The notes: generated from the letters alone by a model not told the origin. A DNA stretch of 64,000 nucleotides from Moesziomyces globuligerus (GCA_030849465.1 JARVLF010000013.1:1043488-1107487), one strand, 5' to 3'; counted from the stretch's first letter, positions 1 to 11,639 are shown. Numbers and translations are program-made.

Positions 1-148
1 ACGAACGACATCGGATCTTCCGAGAAAAAATGTTTCTCCACCCGAAGCTGGTGGTCAAGGGCTGCAGGAAAGCACCTTGGGGCGACAGTTCGGTGCAGGT
101 CGCATTCTTGCCACACCTACGCATCGCCATCCCCCACACTTTGCCAGT

Positions 149-1669
149 ATGGTTGTCCCATCTGAAGCGCAGATCGTCGAGGCGGTCAAGGCGTCGCTCT
201 CGCCTAGCGACACCGTGCCCGAGGAGGAGCTCTCGCGGCTGCTGGCGAGGCTCGAGCTGGAAAACGACTGGGCCTCGGTCTCTGCCAAACGCTTCCAGAG
301 CGTGTTGGCCAACAACTCGCTCGTCGCCTCGCAGCCCAGCAGCTCCACCACCGCCCCCGCCGGCACGCCTGCAGCTTCCGCCGCGAGCAGCAAGAAGAAG
401 AAGAAGTCCAAGACCGAACAGGGTGTGCCCAAGTCGTTTATCGACACCGCCGTCGCCATCCCTGCCGGCTTGCGCGCAGAGTACTTTGACGCCGTCAAGG
501 GCAAAGGTCTCGTGGCCTCGCGCGACTTTGCTGAGGGCGAGCTGCTGTTTACCGAGGAAGCGTACATCGCTACGCCGCCGCCCGAGGCGTTTGACCAGGT
601 CTGCAGCGGCGAGCTCTGCGGACAGTGCTTCCTGCCCGTCTCGTCGGCACCGGTGCAGCTCGCCATCAAGAGCTGCGCAAAGTGTAAGCTCCGCTTCTGC
701 ACCAGCGCATGCTACCGAACCGCGATGGCTACGCATCATACGCTGCTCTGTACGGGTCTCAATCCGTCCGCCAAACCCCTGCTCGACCTCATCCAGTCGC
801 AGAAATGGCAGAGTCTTCACTGCGTCGCTCGCTCGCTCGCCCGGCTCCTCTCCACCCTCACGCCCCACAACAACGCTCCGACGACAGGCGCGAGACGCGA
901 TCGCGAAGAGGATGATCTGCTCGCAGCATACGGCGACTTTGAAACCGTCCATGCTAGACTGTCGTCCTTCGCAACCGTTTCGGAGCTCGAGCGTCGTTCG
1001 CGTAATCCTGGTTGGACGACGGAAAAGGCGTCGTTCGAAGCCATGCTCGCGTCGGCCTACGCTGCGCTGCGCAATGCGCTCGATCCTTACGCCGAGACGC
1101 GCGCTTCCCAACGCACCTCTTGTCCCAATGCGGAACCGAACCATGTGCAGATCGACCTCGTCGAGAGCGTCAAGACGCGCAAGGGTCAGCTGAAGGATCT
1201 CTTCGACTATGCCGCCTTTCTCAAGCTGCTCGGACGGGCGAACGTCAACATGGAGAAGTTTGGCGGACTGTACAGCGTGCATTCGTTTCTCAACCACTCG
1301 TGCTCGCCCAACGTGCAGATCCGCCATGTACCCGAGCGGGGGATTCTAGCGAGCATGAAGGTGGCTGCGCTCGCGCTGAGGCCGATTGCCAAAGACGAGG
1401 AAGTGGTCATCAGTTACATCGACCCTTCGACGCGGTTGGGTAGGCGACAGCTTGTGCTGTACAGAGACTACTGCTTTGGTCCCTGCACTTGCACGCAGTG
1501 CAACCGCGAGCTGCAAGAGGTAGGACTTAGCTACGACCCTGCAAGACATTCGGTAAAGACCTTCCTCGACAACGTGGCCAAGAAATCCAACCCGGATCCA
1601 GAGACCGACACAAAGCAACCAGCAGATCCAAGCTTGGAGGAAGAACTCCGCGCCTCACTCGGCTTCTAG
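149..1669 (+). CDS. SET-domain protein with MYND-type zinc finger (SMYD-like lysine methyltransferase)
   Basis: Predicted 506-residue protein. The ATG at 149 is preferred; the frame is open upstream to 77, but that part is low-quality sequence. A Cys-rich MYND-like finger lies near residues 158-203 (CGQC, CAKCKLRFC, CYR, H..LC) and interrupts the SET domain as in SMYD proteins. The SET core has NHSCSPN (about 382-388) and EVVISYID, the pseudoknot motifs that bind S-adenosylmethionine, followed by a post-SET Cys cluster (CFGPCTCTQC). A Lys-rich patch near residues 85-95 may be a nuclear signal. In this family the protein methylates lysines on histones or other proteins; the target here cannot be read. 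The N-terminal 100 residues are weakly conserved in character. It converges with the NST1 gene downstream. Confidence 0.85.
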   Translation: MVVPSEAQIVEAVKASLSPSDTVPEEELSRLLARLELENDWASVSAKRFQSVLANNSLVASQPSSSTTAPAGTPAASAASSKKKKKSKTEQGVPKSFIDTAVAIPAGLRAEYFDAVKGKGLVASRDFAEGELLFTEEAYIATPPPEAFDQVCSGELCGQCFLPVSSAPVQLAIKSCAKCKLRFCTSACYRTAMATHHTLLCTGLNPSAKPLLDLIQSQKWQSLHCVARSLARLLSTLTPHNNAPTTGARRDREEDDLLAAYGDFETVHARLSSFATVSELERRSRNPGWTTEKASFEAMLASAYAALRNALDPYAETRASQRTSCPNAEPNHVQIDLVESVKTRKGQLKDLFDYAAFLKLLGRANVNMEKFGGLYSVHSFLNHSCSPNVQIRHVPERGILASMKVAALALRPIAKDEEVVISYIDPSTRLGRRQLVLYRDYCFGPCTCTQCNRELQEVGLSYDPARHSVKTFLDNVAKKSNPDPETDTKQPADPSLEEELRASLGF

Positions 1670-2089
1670 ACGTGCAACCGGGAATTCAAACCGTCGCCTT
1701 GATATCAGACTGATCGTCTCGTCGCCCTCGCCGACTTGCCGCTGATCAAGTCCGACTCCATCCTCCGTCGAGCACTGGCTGTGACTGTGTGAGAATTTCC
1801 CGCATCGCATCAAGCGGCCCACCCGAGTACGCCCATCGACTGGCACATGACCTCTCTCACATTGAGCCCCCATCCTGCTCCTCACCCCACTCAATCGGTT
1901 CTTCCGACTCATCCTCCTCCCAAAGTCCCCTCCCTCACGCCTACACCTGCGCCCAACGCGCACACGCTTCAAGTGAGACCTGTCTGATTGCCGAGAGAAA
2001 GCCGCGACGATGCCTGCCGAGCCAACTTGGCGCGAGAGGCAATCGCTTCGGACGAAAAACAAGAGTGTGTCGAGTGAGGAAAGAGCATG
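1670..2089. other. Intergenic 3' region between convergent genes
   Basis: These 420 bases separate the ends of the SET/MYND gene and NST1. Short open frames here have no coding character. No RNA gene or repeat was seen. Confidence 0.6.
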
Positions 2090-5000
2090 CTATTCGTGGC
2101 TGCCGCTGAGGTGGCGTGCGCCGGGCGAAGTAGGCGAGAGCGCCGAGCCGATGGCGCCGGGATGCATGGCATTGCTGCCCGGCGCGCCAAACAGGTTGCG
2201 CGCGCTACTGCCCGGAGCACCGAGGTTGAACGGACTCAGCATGCCGCCGTTGCCGCTGCCGGTGCCCGCGCCGCCGCCCTGCGCGTTGATCGCCATCGGG
2301 TGAAGTCCGCCGGCATGACCGCCAAGCACATGGCCGTGGTGGCCCGACGCTCCTCCATGCATCGCCCCGAGTCCGCCAGTGCCGCTGCTGTTGCCGCCCG
2401 GCTGCTCGAACGCATACCGCGCGCGGTCCCAGCCGCCCGACACGCGCGCCCACGGATCCGACTGACCTCCTCCGGACAGGCCAGGAGGGTTGGGCCCAAG
2501 CCCCGGCGTGCCACCGGACTGACCCAAGCCGAAGCTCGCCGAGCCGAGGTTGGAGCCGATCGAGCCGGCGCCCGGCGCGCCGCCAGCGTTGAATCCGGGC
2601 GAGAGCGGACCGGGCGCCGCCTGGCTGCCTGCCGAGAACGACGTCCACGGCGAGGGCGAGCTGACGCCAAAGCCACCACTCACGCCACCACCGCCGCTCA
2701 TGCCGCCGAAGAACGAGCCTGCCGCGCCCATGCTGCTGCCCGTCGCACCACCGCCGATCGGGATCGTGTGGCTCGTTCGGCGCGGCTTGGGGTCGATGAT
2801 GTCGTCGTCGCCGCCCAGCGCCGAGCTGCCTAGGATGCCCTCGGGCAGTCGCGGGCTCGTGGCGCCCGAGCCGCTGGCACTGCTCGACGATCGGCCGTTG
2901 CCGATCGCACCCGTGTGATCGTCGTGCTGATGCTGGTGGATCGCGTCCATCGCCTTGGGGCGTCCGATCGGGCCGATCGGCGTAGGCGCGCCAGAGCGGT
3001 AGCCAGGCATCCGCTGCGACAGCGACGAGCTCGGGCGCATACCTGCAAACGCCGACATGGGGTCCGAGTCGGCGAACGACGTCGTACGGCTGCGCATCGC
3101 ATCCACCGTGCTGCCTCCACCCATTGGCGAGAAGGGCGTCTGCGTTGGGCTCTGCATGTTGCTGCCAAGACCGCTGTGCGGCATGCCGGGCGCTGCCACG
3201 CTCGAAGACGACATAGGCGTCGCGTTCAGGTTGAGCGAACCCAGATTGCTTGTCATGCCACTCAGGCCGGGCGTGCCGATGTTGCCATGCTCGTTGCTGA
3301 ACATGCCACTCGACGCGAGCCCGTTCGGCAGCGTGGGCGATCGCAGTCCCTCGAGTCCTGGTTGCTGCGCATACGTCGCTCCGAGCGGGGGCTGCGGCGA
3401 GCCAAACAGCGCCTTGGAGCCTTGCTTGTCCTGAGCCTGTGAGAAGGATTGCGCAAGCGTGGGCGAGAGGTTCGAGCTCGGCGACCTGGACGATGGCACA
3501 GCCGCAGTGGCCGAGGCATTGGGACCGATGGAGCCAAAGCCCAGAGACGCAGCCGCGGAGCTCGCGCCGCCACCAGCCGCATTGGCAGGTGGGCGGGGAA
3601 GCCCAGCATTTGCGGCCACCGACACGGAAGAGCTTTGCGAAGAGCCAGTGGGCGTAAGCACAGCGGTGGAAGGGCGTGGAGGTAGACCCTGGGGCGGTGC
3701 TGGCAGCGTCGATGCTGGCGCCGCGGCAACGGAAGGAGCGATGGAGGCAGCAGCACCGACAGGGGCCGAACCAGCGGCGGCACCGCTGGCCGCCACAGCC
3801 GGAGAAGCCTTGGCGCCCATTGCAGAGCGGGCGCCAGCAGCGTTGCGCGCAGAAGCTTGACCGGGCAACACGGCGGGCGAGCCCGGCACCGAACTGTTCT
3901 TGGCAGCGCGGGCAGGCGTGGCAGGGGCCGAGGCGTGAGCCGCTTTGGGCATTCCAGGCTTAGCAGCGGCCGGTGGCGAGCTGGGAACGGCCTGTGCCGC
4001 CGCCGCTCCGCGACCGGACGCGGCGGCTGCAGCGCCCTGCTTGGCTTCGCGTTGCGCCTGGGCACGTGCCTCCTTCTCCTTTCTGCCAGCCTCGACCTTG
4101 CGCTCCTGCTCCTCCTTGGCCTTCTGCTCCTTTTCGGCCTTCTCGCGCTGTGCGCGTTGCTGATCCTCCTTCGCCTTGCGCTGGGCGTCCTCGCGATCGC
4201 GCTTGGCCTTCTCCTGGGCCTCACGCTCAAGGCGGATCTTCTCCTCCTTCTCGCGACGCTTTCGTTCGCGCTCAAGCTCGCGCTCGCGCTCCTCTGCCTG
4301 GCGACGACGGCGCTCCTCGTCCTTGCGCGCCTTTTCGTCCTCGCGTGCTTTGCGCTCTGCCTCCTTCTTGAGTCGGATTTCCTCCTGCTTCTTGAGCTCG
4401 GCATCGCGCAGCGCCTGCTGCTGAGCACGCACCTCGGCTTCGGCGGCGGCCTTCTCCTGGTCCTTGCGCATCTTTTCGGCCTCCTTGGCTTCGCGCTGCG
4501 CCTTCTTCTTGTCCTTCTTCTTCTGCGACTCCTTGACACGGCGGGCCTCGCGCGCCTTCTCGTTGGTGTCCTCTTCCTCGAGCTCGCGGAGCAGCTGGAG
4601 CTGACGTTCCTGCGCCACGCGCTCGCGGTAGGCGGCCAACACGCGCTGCTCAAACATGCGAGCGGCGAAAATCTGGAACATCTTGCGGCCCTCCTCCATG
4701 CGCTGCTCTTCGGTGAGGATGTCGTCCTCCTCGTCCTCCTCCTCCTCGTCGTCGTCAATGTCTTCGTCATCGACGTCGTCGGGCCCGTCGACATCCTCTT
4801 CGTCGTCGCTGGGCGCGAGCTCGGCGTTGGTGAGCTCCTCGCGATGCATTCTGCGCTCGGCGAGCTGCTCCATCATCTCGAGGAACTTGCGGCCGTCGTT
4901 CTTGAGCATGTCATCGGCCACAGTGAGTATGCCGCCCTTGACGGTGAGGCTGCTGCCGAGGCCGAAGAGGTCGTTGGCGTCGTTGGTGGCGCGGCGGCGC

Positions 5001-7045
5001 GTGGAGGCGACGGCGTTGCGCTTGGCATACTCGTCGCGTGCACGCTCCTTCTCGAGCTCGATATCGTCATCCTCCTCTTCGTCGTCGTAGTCCGCATCGT
5101 CGTCCTCATCGTCGTACTCGGCATCATCGTCGAGCTCGTCGTCGTCGTAGCCATCGGACGACTCGGGATGGAGAGGCGCCTTGCGTCCATGCGGGTGCGG
5201 ATGCGCGTGCGTGTGGCGGGTGTCCCGGACGCCGTGGGCGGCACGCGTGCGCGAGAGCGGATCACCGCCAATGACAGCACCCGAGGCGTCGAGCGCGACG
5301 CTGCCGGGGAAGGGTCCGGGACCGGGGGGCGGAGGGATGGTGCCGCCGCTGCTAGCCCAGCGCTGCTGATGGTTGGCGTACTCCTCGAGCTCGTCGTAGT
5401 AGGCGTCGTAGAGGACCTCGAGCTCCTCCTCGATGGCGGATCGCTTGCGGCCGCAGACGGCGCAGCTGCAGAGGAATTTCTGCTGCTCCTTCATCTTCTT
5501 GAGCACAGTCTCCTTTTCGACCTGCACGAGCTTCTGGCGATCCTTCATGGAGAGACCAAGCCAGAACTCCTTGATGCGCTCGCGCTCCTCTGCCGAGCTG
5601 GTGGACCAGATCTTGGCGTTGCTGGAGGCATTGGCGGCTGGCGGATGTCCGTGGGTGGAGGAGGAGACGGAGCGCTTGCCCGAGTTCGAGGACGGGGGCA
5701 CGCCGTTGGCGGGCCTGGCGGGGGCCTTGGCGGCGGAGTTGAAGGTCATGGGCTGCTTGCCTGCGGCTCGGGAGCTGGGAGGCGGCGGATTGGAGTTGCG
5801 GGCAACCGAGGGCACGTTGGTGGAGGGCGGCGGGTGGTTGGGCACGGGCTTGGGTGGCGGCGGCACCTCGACCTCGATCTCGTGTGCGTCGTCGTCGCCG
5901 TGAGGGTGCATGACACCGGCGGGGCCCTTCTTCTTCTTCTTTTTCTTCTTGTTTTTGCCCGCGGAGCGCGCAGCGTCGGGATGGTCGGCGATGCCATTGT
6001 TGCCATGCACATGGTCGACGCCCTCCTGCATCCATACGCGCTCGCGAGCACGGAGAAGACCGCCCTGAGCATCGAGCACATCGTCGTCATCCTCGTCGTC
6101 GAGATCGCCATCGTCGTAGTACTGAGCGCCGTCGTCGCCGTCGTCGTCGAAACGGTCGATGTCGTCGTCGAAGTTGTCGTAGAGGACGACGGGGGGTGGG
6201 AGGGGCTCGACGGGTGGCTGAGTGGGCGGCGGGTTGGGGCTGGAGGCGTACTGAGCGTAGGCGCCGTTGACGTTGGGATGCGCGGTGTTGACGGCGTTGG
6301 GATGGGGATGAAGAGGAAGCGCCTGGTCGGGATGAAGAGCGAGGTCGGCGAAGATGGAGGCGTCAAAGGGCAGTGGCGGGTAGGGGTGGGTGCCCGCTGG
6401 GTACTGCTGGAGATGGCGCTGGGAGGCGTGGGCTGCCTGTGCGAGCTGCTGTGCGACGGCGATCATGGCCTGGGTAGAAGCGTGACGATCGGCAGGGTCG
6501 TTTGCGTTGTCGTTGAGAGCCGCCTGAGCAGCCGGGGGAAACTGGCCGAGAGGAAGGGCGTTGCGGATGAAGGTTCTGAGGTGGGCGGGGAGCGATGTCC
6601 AGTAGGTGTCGTCGTCCGGAATGCCCTGAGCATCGCCTTCGATCCTGCGGTAGAGCTCGCTGGCGGCGGCCAAGAGCTGTGCCTGTGCCTGGGCCCTTGC
6701 GGCGAGCGAGGCGGGCGAGCGGGGACGCTGACCGAGGGCTGCAGCCGACTGAAGGTCGTAGTCGTGGTCGTCGATAAAGTCGGTGTCCTTGGCTTTGGAC
6801 TTGGACTTTTTCTTCTTCTTCTTGGCCGAGTTGAGCGCCGCGCTGTCCGGGTCGTGGTTGGAGATGGGCGATGCGGATCGGGGCGGCGTGGACGCGCCTG
6901 CGACGGGCGCGTGGTGATGCATGGCGGCCTGCTGGGAGGGTTGCTGCTGATGCTGCTGGAGATGAGCAGCGGCGGCGACCTTGGGCGGTGGCGGCGCGGT
7001 GCTGCGCGCCGCAGGGGTGGAGCGAGGCAGCTTGGACTTGGCCAT
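2090..7045 (-). CDS. NST1: NST1-family stress response protein
   Basis: Predicted 1651-residue single-exon protein starting at the ATG at 7045. The Nst1 core lies around residues 485-570: a [13 protein letters not shown] segment, then CSCAVCGRK and [19 protein letters not shown]. Upstream are poly-Lys tracts and Asp-rich acidic stretches. Downstream (about residues 770-1010) is a long Glu/Arg/Lys-rich coiled coil, followed by a 600-residue Ala/Gly/Ser/Pro low-complexity tail. In yeast Nst1 is a negative regulator of salt tolerance and is linked to cytoplasmic condensates; the same general role is inferred here. The large size and disordered tail fit basidiomycete orthologues. Most of the other open frames over this locus are antisense shadows of the repetitive codons. 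Confidence 0.9.
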   Translation of the reverse strand: MAKSKLPRSTPAARSTAPPPPKVAAAAHLQQHQQQPSQQAAMHHHAPVAGASTPPRSASPISNHDPDSAALNSAKKKKKKSKSKAKDTDFIDDHDYDLQSAAALGQRPRSPASLAARAQAQAQLLAAASELYRRIEGDAQGIPDDDTYWTSLPAHLRTFIRNALPLGQFPPAAQAALNDNANDPADRHASTQAMIAVAQQLAQAAHASQRHLQQYPAGTHPYPPLPFDASIFADLALHPDQALPLHPHPNAVNTAHPNVNGAYAQYASSPNPPPTQPPVEPLPPPVVLYDNFDDDIDRFDDDGDDGAQYYDDGDLDDEDDDDVLDAQGGLLRARERVWMQEGVDHVHGNNGIADHPDAARSAGKNKKKKKKKKGPAGVMHPHGDDDAHEIEVEVPPPPKPVPNHPPPSTNVPSVARNSNPPPPSSRAAGKQPMTFNSAAKAPARPANGVPPSSNSGKRSVSSSTHGHPPAANASSNAKIWSTSSAEERERIKEFWLGLSMKDRQKLVQVEKETVLKKMKEQQKFLCSCAVCGRKRSAIEEELEVLYDAYYDELEEYANHQQRWASSGGTIPPPPGPGPFPGSVALDASGAVIGGDPLSRTRAAHGVRDTRHTHAHPHPHGRKAPLHPESSDGYDDDELDDDAEYDDEDDDADYDDEEEDDDIELEKERARDEYAKRNAVASTRRRATNDANDLFGLGSSLTVKGGILTVADDMLKNDGRKFLEMMEQLAERRMHREELTNAELAPSDDEEDVDGPDDVDDEDIDDDEEEEDEEDDILTEEQRMEEGRKMFQIFAARMFEQRVLAAYRERVAQERQLQLLRELEEEDTNEKAREARRVKESQKKKDKKKAQREAKEAEKMRKDQEKAAAEAEVRAQQQALRDAELKKQEEIRLKKEAERKAREDEKARKDEERRRRQAEERERELERERKRREKEEKIRLEREAQEKAKRDREDAQRKAKEDQQRAQREKAEKEQKAKEEQERKVEAGRKEKEARAQAQREAKQGAAAAASGRGAAAAQAVPSSPPAAAKPGMPKAAHASAPATPARAAKNSSVPGSPAVLPGQASARNAAGARSAMGAKASPAVAASGAAAGSAPVGAAASIAPSVAAAPASTLPAPPQGLPPRPSTAVLTPTGSSQSSSVSVAANAGLPRPPANAAGGGASSAAASLGFGSIGPNASATAAVPSSRSPSSNLSPTLAQSFSQAQDKQGSKALFGSPQPPLGATYAQQPGLEGLRSPTLPNGLASSGMFSNEHGNIGTPGLSGMTSNLGSLNLNATPMSSSSVAAPGMPHSGLGSNMQSPTQTPFSPMGGGSTVDAMRSRTTSFADSDPMSAFAGMRPSSSLSQRMPGYRSGAPTPIGPIGRPKAMDAIHQHQHDDHTGAIGNGRSSSSASGSGATSPRLPEGILGSSALGGDDDIIDPKPRRTSHTIPIGGGATGSSMGAAGSFFGGMSGGGGVSGGFGVSSPSPWTSFSAGSQAAPGPLSPGFNAGGAPGAGSIGSNLGSASFGLGQSGGTPGLGPNPPGLSGGGQSDPWARVSGGWDRARYAFEQPGGNSSGTGGLGAMHGGASGHHGHVLGGHAGGLHPMAINAQGGGAGTGSGNGGMLSPFNLGAPGSSARNLFGAPGSNAMHPGAIGSALSPTSPGARHLSGSHE

Positions 7046-7607
7046 GTCCTCGTTGGGAGGAAGTGTGCGATCGTAGGTGGATCTCGAGAGATCAGGCGAG
7101 AGCCTTGATTGCGTCGTGAGTGGATTGAGACGCGAGCGTTGGATGGATGGCGGGCAGTTGAAGCGTCATAAGCTGCTGGGGGGCGCTTTGGCGTCTGCAC
7201 ACTTGATCGAGGCGGAAAAGCGGCTCCTCCGACAGCGGCGCGTCAAGGCAGGCGCAGGACGTGCGACTGAGCGACAGGCGAGAGAAACGATCGAAGCTGC
7301 AGCGAAGAGAGAGATGGCAGCGAACGGCAACGGCGACGGCGACAGCAACCAACCAGTCCAGACTCGAGCGCGCTACGAGGGCAGCACGAGAGAGCAAAGA
7401 AGCGTTGGCTGTTTGCACGCCGATGCCAGTGCTACGCTGGAGCTAAGCGACGAACGAAGCGAGGGAGACGGTGGGTGATCGTCGAAGGTGGTCGACGATG
7501 TACGGTGGATGATGAGGGTGGTGATGGGATGGTGGCTCTGCAAAGTGAGAAGGTGGTTTGCGAGCTGCTGTCAATGGACCCCGGCCCGACCTGAAAGTGC
7601 TTGAGGG

Positions 7608-7650
7608 TGACTGACTGACTGACTGACTGACTGACTGACTGACTGACTGA
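7608..7650. repeat. (TGAC)n microsatellite
   Basis: About 10.7 uninterrupted copies of the tetranucleotide TGAC, roughly 560 bases upstream of the NST1 start codon. Confidence 0.95.
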
Positions 7651-7731
7651 TGGCCGCTGATGGGCTCACAACGGAGCCTCGCAGCGACACCCGCTCAGAC
7701 GAGCACAATCTCGAGAGCCTCAGCAGCGCTT

Positions 7732-7776
7732 CGCTCTGGGCTTGCTGGGCTTGCTGGGCTTGCTGGGCTTGCTTTG
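7732..7776. repeat. Short tandem repeat, 9-bp unit CTTGCTGGG
   Basis: Three full copies of CTTGCTGGG flanked by partial copies, in the NST1/secreted-protein intergenic region. Confidence 0.85.
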
Positions 7777-8770
7777 CCTCGCTTCACTCGCACGCTTGAG
7801 AGGCTCTCCCCGCTCTCGAGTGGCTCGACTGCTGCCACTCTCACATCCTCAGCCTGCGCCGCCCTGGCTCACAGGCGCGACTGTGACTGGCGCGGTCCGC
7901 TGCCCAATCCAACTTGGAATTTCCTCGACTACGGTAACCTCGGAGAGAGGCCGCGACTGCGCACTGTGCGCACCGCCCATTGGCTCTCTCGCGCCCGCCT
8001 TGAGCTGCTGCCTAGCTGCTGCTGCTGATCGGCGCTCGAGGCTCTCGCTTTTTTTCAAAGGGCTTCTAGCTCGAGCTCCAATACAAAAAAAACCGCCGCG
8101 AAATTCCAAACTGCCCAAAGCCACATCCATTCAAACCACGCAGTTGGTGAGGCTGCCGATTTCTAATGCTGAACATTCGCGCGCTATCCCCAACTCAGCG
8201 GAGAGTGAGGTTAGCTGACGCAGAAGAGAGCAAGCTACACTTCCGGCTGGGCAGCCGAGTGCGCATCGAAGCGCGAAGAAAGGCCGCTCTCAGCCGCGCC
8301 TAAAGCATGCTCGCCACGCCGCACTAGCCTTTGAACAAACAGCGTATCATGGTGCTCGACGTTCTGCCAGGCTAGGATCACCATGAACGCCCAGACCCAT
8401 ACGAGCAGATGTATCTTCCTTGTAGCTTGCACAGACGAGACAGTCGAGCTGAGCCGGCATCGAGCGATCGTGTTGAGTCATTCGTGCGAGTAGGTCGTGT
8501 CGCTGCTGGCGACGCCGCTTGCTCCCACATCAGGGCGCGCGCCTTCATATCTCGCGCGGCGTCCCCAATGCTCGAGCGCCATTGTCGCGTATTGGCCCGG
8601 CTTGCTTCCCGCAGCACACGATGTGGGGGGCCGCATCACCTCGCACACGTTCCTGTTAATGCGCGACGCCGCAAGCCAGGTCCACGGGCGCGGCAACCGA
8701 CTCGCCCCTGCAGCTCCAAGTGTCCTACTGCATGCTGGCATCGCCCCCGTCTCCGCTCCGACTCTGAGTT

Positions 8771-8777
8771 TATATAG
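8771..8777 (+). promoter_or_regulatory. TATA-like element
   Basis: TATATAG lies about 100 bases upstream of the ATG at 8876, a plausible core promoter for the small secreted protein gene. Confidence 0.4.
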
Positions 8778-8875
8778 AGTCAGGTCCGGCGGCTCAGGAC
8801 CTCCCCGCTTCTGTTCGTCCCTCTCCCCTTTTCCCCGGATCGGCGTGGTGTCGGGCGGTGCCGCACAGTGTCGAG

Positions 8876-9472
8876 ATGCTTCAGTCGACCTGGCTCGCCC
8901 TCTGGGCTTGGCTCATCTGCCTCTTGGTCATCGTGCACGACGTTGCGTGCTTGCCTTTAGGCAGCCCATTCCCCGCAGCCTCGGCAGTGGTTCCAGCTGC
9001 CACGCATCGCCAGACCGACATTCCGCCTTGGGTGCTCGTGAAGCTCGGCGCCTCCCCACTGCCCCGACTCGTCCACAATCCTTGGTGGTCTCCGCAACCT
9101 CGGCATCGACACACGGGCGTTCAAGTGAATCTGCCCAAGTGGCATTCCGGGCCGTGGGATACCGCGTGGAGTCTGTGGTCGGACGCCTCGCGCCACTTCT
9201 TTGGCGTGGGAGGCCACACGCTCACCAAGCGTACGCTGGGCCGGAGCGTGGAGGAGATGATCGCCAATCACCTTCGTCCGACCGACAAGCTGCAACGCGC
9301 CAAGGACGCCTTGCGCAGACTCTTCGGCCTCAAGCTCAAGGTCACCCCGCAACAGTACCGCAACGTGGTCAACAAGTATCGCCCAACCGCCGGCGCAGCT
9401 ACCAACCACCCATACCGATCGGGCACACGCACCACGTTTACTCCCCGCAGACCAACCGCGTCGCGATGGTGA
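8876..9472 (+). CDS. Small secreted protein of unknown function (effector candidate)
   Basis: Predicted 198 residues from the ATG at 8876; an in-frame ATG 18 bases upstream would weaken the signal peptide. Residues 1-25 form a clear signal peptide (hydrophobic ALWAWLICLLVIV, likely cleavage after DVAC). The predicted mature chain has no cysteine, is rich in Trp, His, Pro and Arg, and contains one dibasic KR (LTKRTL) that Kex2-type proteases could cut. The C-terminal third is strongly basic. I recognise no domain. Small secreted lineage-specific proteins are common effector candidates in smut fungi, but nothing here shows a host target, and a cell-wall or hydrolase-inhibitor role is equally open. 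Confidence 0.6.
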   Translation: MLQSTWLALWAWLICLLVIVHDVACLPLGSPFPAASAVVPAATHRQTDIPPWVLVKLGASPLPRLVHNPWWSPQPRHRHTGVQVNLPKWHSGPWDTAWSLWSDASRHFFGVGGHTLTKRTLGRSVEEMIANHLRPTDKLQRAKDALRRLFGLKLKVTPQQYRNVVNKYRPTAGAATNHPYRSGTRTTFTPRRPTASRW

Positions 9473-9695
9473 ACCGGCATACAAACTTCCCACATTCTCC
9501 CACGGCTTGCATCCACTGTCCGAACTCACATTCTTTTGGTATCCTCTGCGAGCGGACGAGGGAAGCGTAGCATTGTGAGAGCGTGACTGACGAATCGATG
9601 AGTGACCAGAGGCGAAAGCAGGGTAGAATGCAAGAGAATGCTAGAATAGAATGTCCATGAGAAATCCGGGATGCGACAAGAGGGAAAGGAAAGAT

Positions 9696-11639
9696 CTAGA
9701 GAGCCAGAGTGATGAGCAACGAGACCGCGAGCGACAACACGGACGCCGTGCTCCAGGGCAAGGATCGAGGCGTGGCGGCGTTGGACTCGCGCAGGAGGAA
9801 ATCGACGCCCATCGAGTTGCAGTAGGCGTTGCCAAAGGCGTCGGTGGCAATGTAGCGTTGGTATCCTCCCCAGCGCATGCCGTGCTTGCCCGCGCCGCCG
9901 TTGAATCCGGCGCCGATGCCTTCCGAGCCGCTATCCGCAAACGTGCCGTAGTCGCGCTGCGCTGTGATGTCCCACACGGGACACGCCCACTGGATCAGCG
10001 GCGGACACGTGCGTTCGACAAAGTAGCACGTATAGATGCACGGCAACAGCTCGCCGTACAGGCCCGGACGAAGCTGCTCGTCGATGAACGACTGGCGTGA
10101 CGCCAACGCATCCGACCCGTTGCCGTTGCGATTGACAATGTACGGCAGGAGGTCTTGGTTGAGACCCGTCGGAGCGCCCGTGAGGTTGCGGCTGTCCTGC
10201 GTGGCGCGCGACTGCGTCAGCGGGTCGGGCAGAGCATCGGTGCAGCGAGGCATGGCCACGGCACACAGCCAGTCCTGGTAGGACTTTTTGCACTTGTCGC
10301 ACGTCTGCACGTACGAGTACATGCCAAAGTCCTTATCGCCGCACGGGAACGTGTCGATCATCGCGCTAAAGTTGCCGTATTGCGGATCGACGAAGCCTTC
10401 GATCACCGAGAGCGCGTCCGGCGTCGAGATGGCCGGGTCCACGGGGATCGAGTAGGCCACGTTGGGGCAGAAGGGGACGTCGAAGACGAGGCGGCAGTTG
10501 TCGCTGCGTTTGGTCCTCATCTTGATCGCAGGGAAGAGCGTGGTGGTGAGGCTCTGCGCCTGGGTGTTGTTATCGATGCTGGTGGTCTCGACGAGCCAGA
10601 AGGTGTAGTTGGTGCCGGCGGCGAGGCCGCTGATCTCGAACTGGCGGCGGGTATCGTTGACCAGGTTGGCTTCGGTGCCGCGTCTTGTGTCGCTCGAGTT
10701 GGTGGAGAAGGGCTGGTTGCTGCTGATGAGGTCGGCCCATGCGTCTGCGATGGCGCAGAAGGATGAATTGAAGTAGTCGGCGTCCGGCAGCGAATACTCG
10801 CCGAACGTGGGCAGCACGATGGCATCGAGGACGGGCGGCGACGAGGTGGTGTAGTTGAAGGACGAAACGAGCGCGCGTGTCGCGTCGGTATCGTCCAGCC
10901 GCGGGCGGCGAGTGTAGTCGACGGACTCCATCTTGGCGCGCGTGCTGGCGACGATCTGGAACTGGTAGGTGCCCGTGGTGATGTTGCGTGTATCGGCGGG
11001 CGGCCACACACCCATCCACAAGGTCTCGGAGCTGTTTTCGACGCGCTGACGTACGTCGACCTCGATCGAAGTCCAGCCGCCTTGTGCATAGCCAATGTGA
11101 CGTTCATCCAAGACGCTTGCATTGGCTGGGCCAGGCTGTCGGAAGAGCTCGTCGTCGGAGATGTAGAGTGAAGCGAGTGTTGACCGTCGCGCCTCTGTAT
11201 CCGACTTTTTGAGCGAGGTGAGCAGGGTGGTATTGGATGTGTTGTACGGAGGGATGGCGGGACCACTGCAGAGAGAGACGGACGTCCAGACTGTCACCGT
11301 CTTTGCGTCTTCGGAGAAGGCAGTGGCGGGCAAGGTGAAGTTGAAGAAGGCGCCCTGCGTTGCATTGACATCGATGCGCGATCTTGCGACGATAGAATCG
11401 TTGAGAACGACAGCATTGATTGTTGCATTGAGGATGGACGTAGCTCTACCAGGAATTGCCGATCTTGACCTGGAGGGCTGTGGTATTGAGCTGGAAGAGT
11501 CAGTCGCAATAGGTGTTGGAGAGACTTGCTGTGCTTTCGCTATTGAGGTGAGGCACGAGACGTAGAGCAGGAGCGCCACGCATGCCAGATCGAAGCGAGC
11601 TCGAAGACTGCTCGAGCTTGATCTATGGCAAGCCGACAT
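9696..11639 (-). CDS. MID1: MID1-like stretch-activated calcium channel subunit
   Basis: Predicted 647 residues from the ATG at 11639. The frame stays open upstream, but this start places a signal peptide first (FDLACVALLLYVSCLTSIAKA). The luminal/extracellular part carries many N-glycosylation sequons. The C-terminal third holds the conserved Cys-rich Mid1 region: CRLVFDVPFCPNVAYSIPVDP, FPCGDKDFGMYSYVQTCDKCK, DWLCAVAMPRC and CYFVERTCPP. The extreme C-terminus is hydrophobic (SVLSLAVSLLITLAL), consistent with membrane or GPI attachment. Mid1 partners the Cch1 channel for Ca2+ entry under mating pheromone, mechanical or ER stress. It is transcribed away from the COQ8-like gene. Confidence 0.88.
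   Translation of the reverse strand: MSACHRSSSSSLRARFDLACVALLLYVSCLTSIAKAQQVSPTPIATDSSSSIPQPSRSRSAIPGRATSILNATINAVVLNDSIVARSRIDVNATQGAFFNFTLPATAFSEDAKTVTVWTSVSLCSGPAIPPYNTSNTTLLTSLKKSDTEARRSTLASLYISDDELFRQPGPANASVLDERHIGYAQGGWTSIEVDVRQRVENSSETLWMGVWPPADTRNITTGTYQFQIVASTRAKMESVDYTRRPRLDDTDATRALVSSFNYTTSSPPVLDAIVLPTFGEYSLPDADYFNSSFCAIADAWADLISSNQPFSTNSSDTRRGTEANLVNDTRRQFEISGLAAGTNYTFWLVETTSIDNNTQAQSLTTTLFPAIKMRTKRSDNCRLVFDVPFCPNVAYSIPVDPAISTPDALSVIEGFVDPQYGNFSAMIDTFPCGDKDFGMYSYVQTCDKCKKSYQDWLCAVAMPRCTDALPDPLTQSRATQDSRNLTGAPTGLNQDLLPYIVNRNGNGSDALASRQSFIDEQLRPGLYGELLPCIYTCYFVERTCPPLIQWACPVWDITAQRDYGTFADSGSEGIGAGFNGGAGKHGMRWGGYQRYIATDAFGNAYCNSMGVDFLLRESNAATPRSLPWSTASVLSLAVSLLITLAL

Larger units (their letters stand above)
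7046..8875. other. Long divergent intergenic region (NST1 / secreted protein)
   Basis: This 1.8 kb spacer holds the 5' sides of two divergent genes. It contains a TGAC microsatellite, a short CTTGCTGGG tandem run and a TATA-like site at 8771. Open frames inside it lack convincing protein character. No tRNA was recognised. Confidence 0.55.

Noticed and set aside
3857..7108. 1083-codon plus-strand open frame opposite NST1
   Set aside because: It is the antisense of the Glu/Lys/Asp-rich and low-complexity NST1 coding sequence and consists of Leu/Val-rich repeats; the minus-strand Nst1 core motif decides the coding strand.
8497..9570. 357-codon frame overlapping the small secreted protein
   Set aside because: The alternative frame lacks a signal peptide or domain; the frame with the clean signal peptide is preferred.
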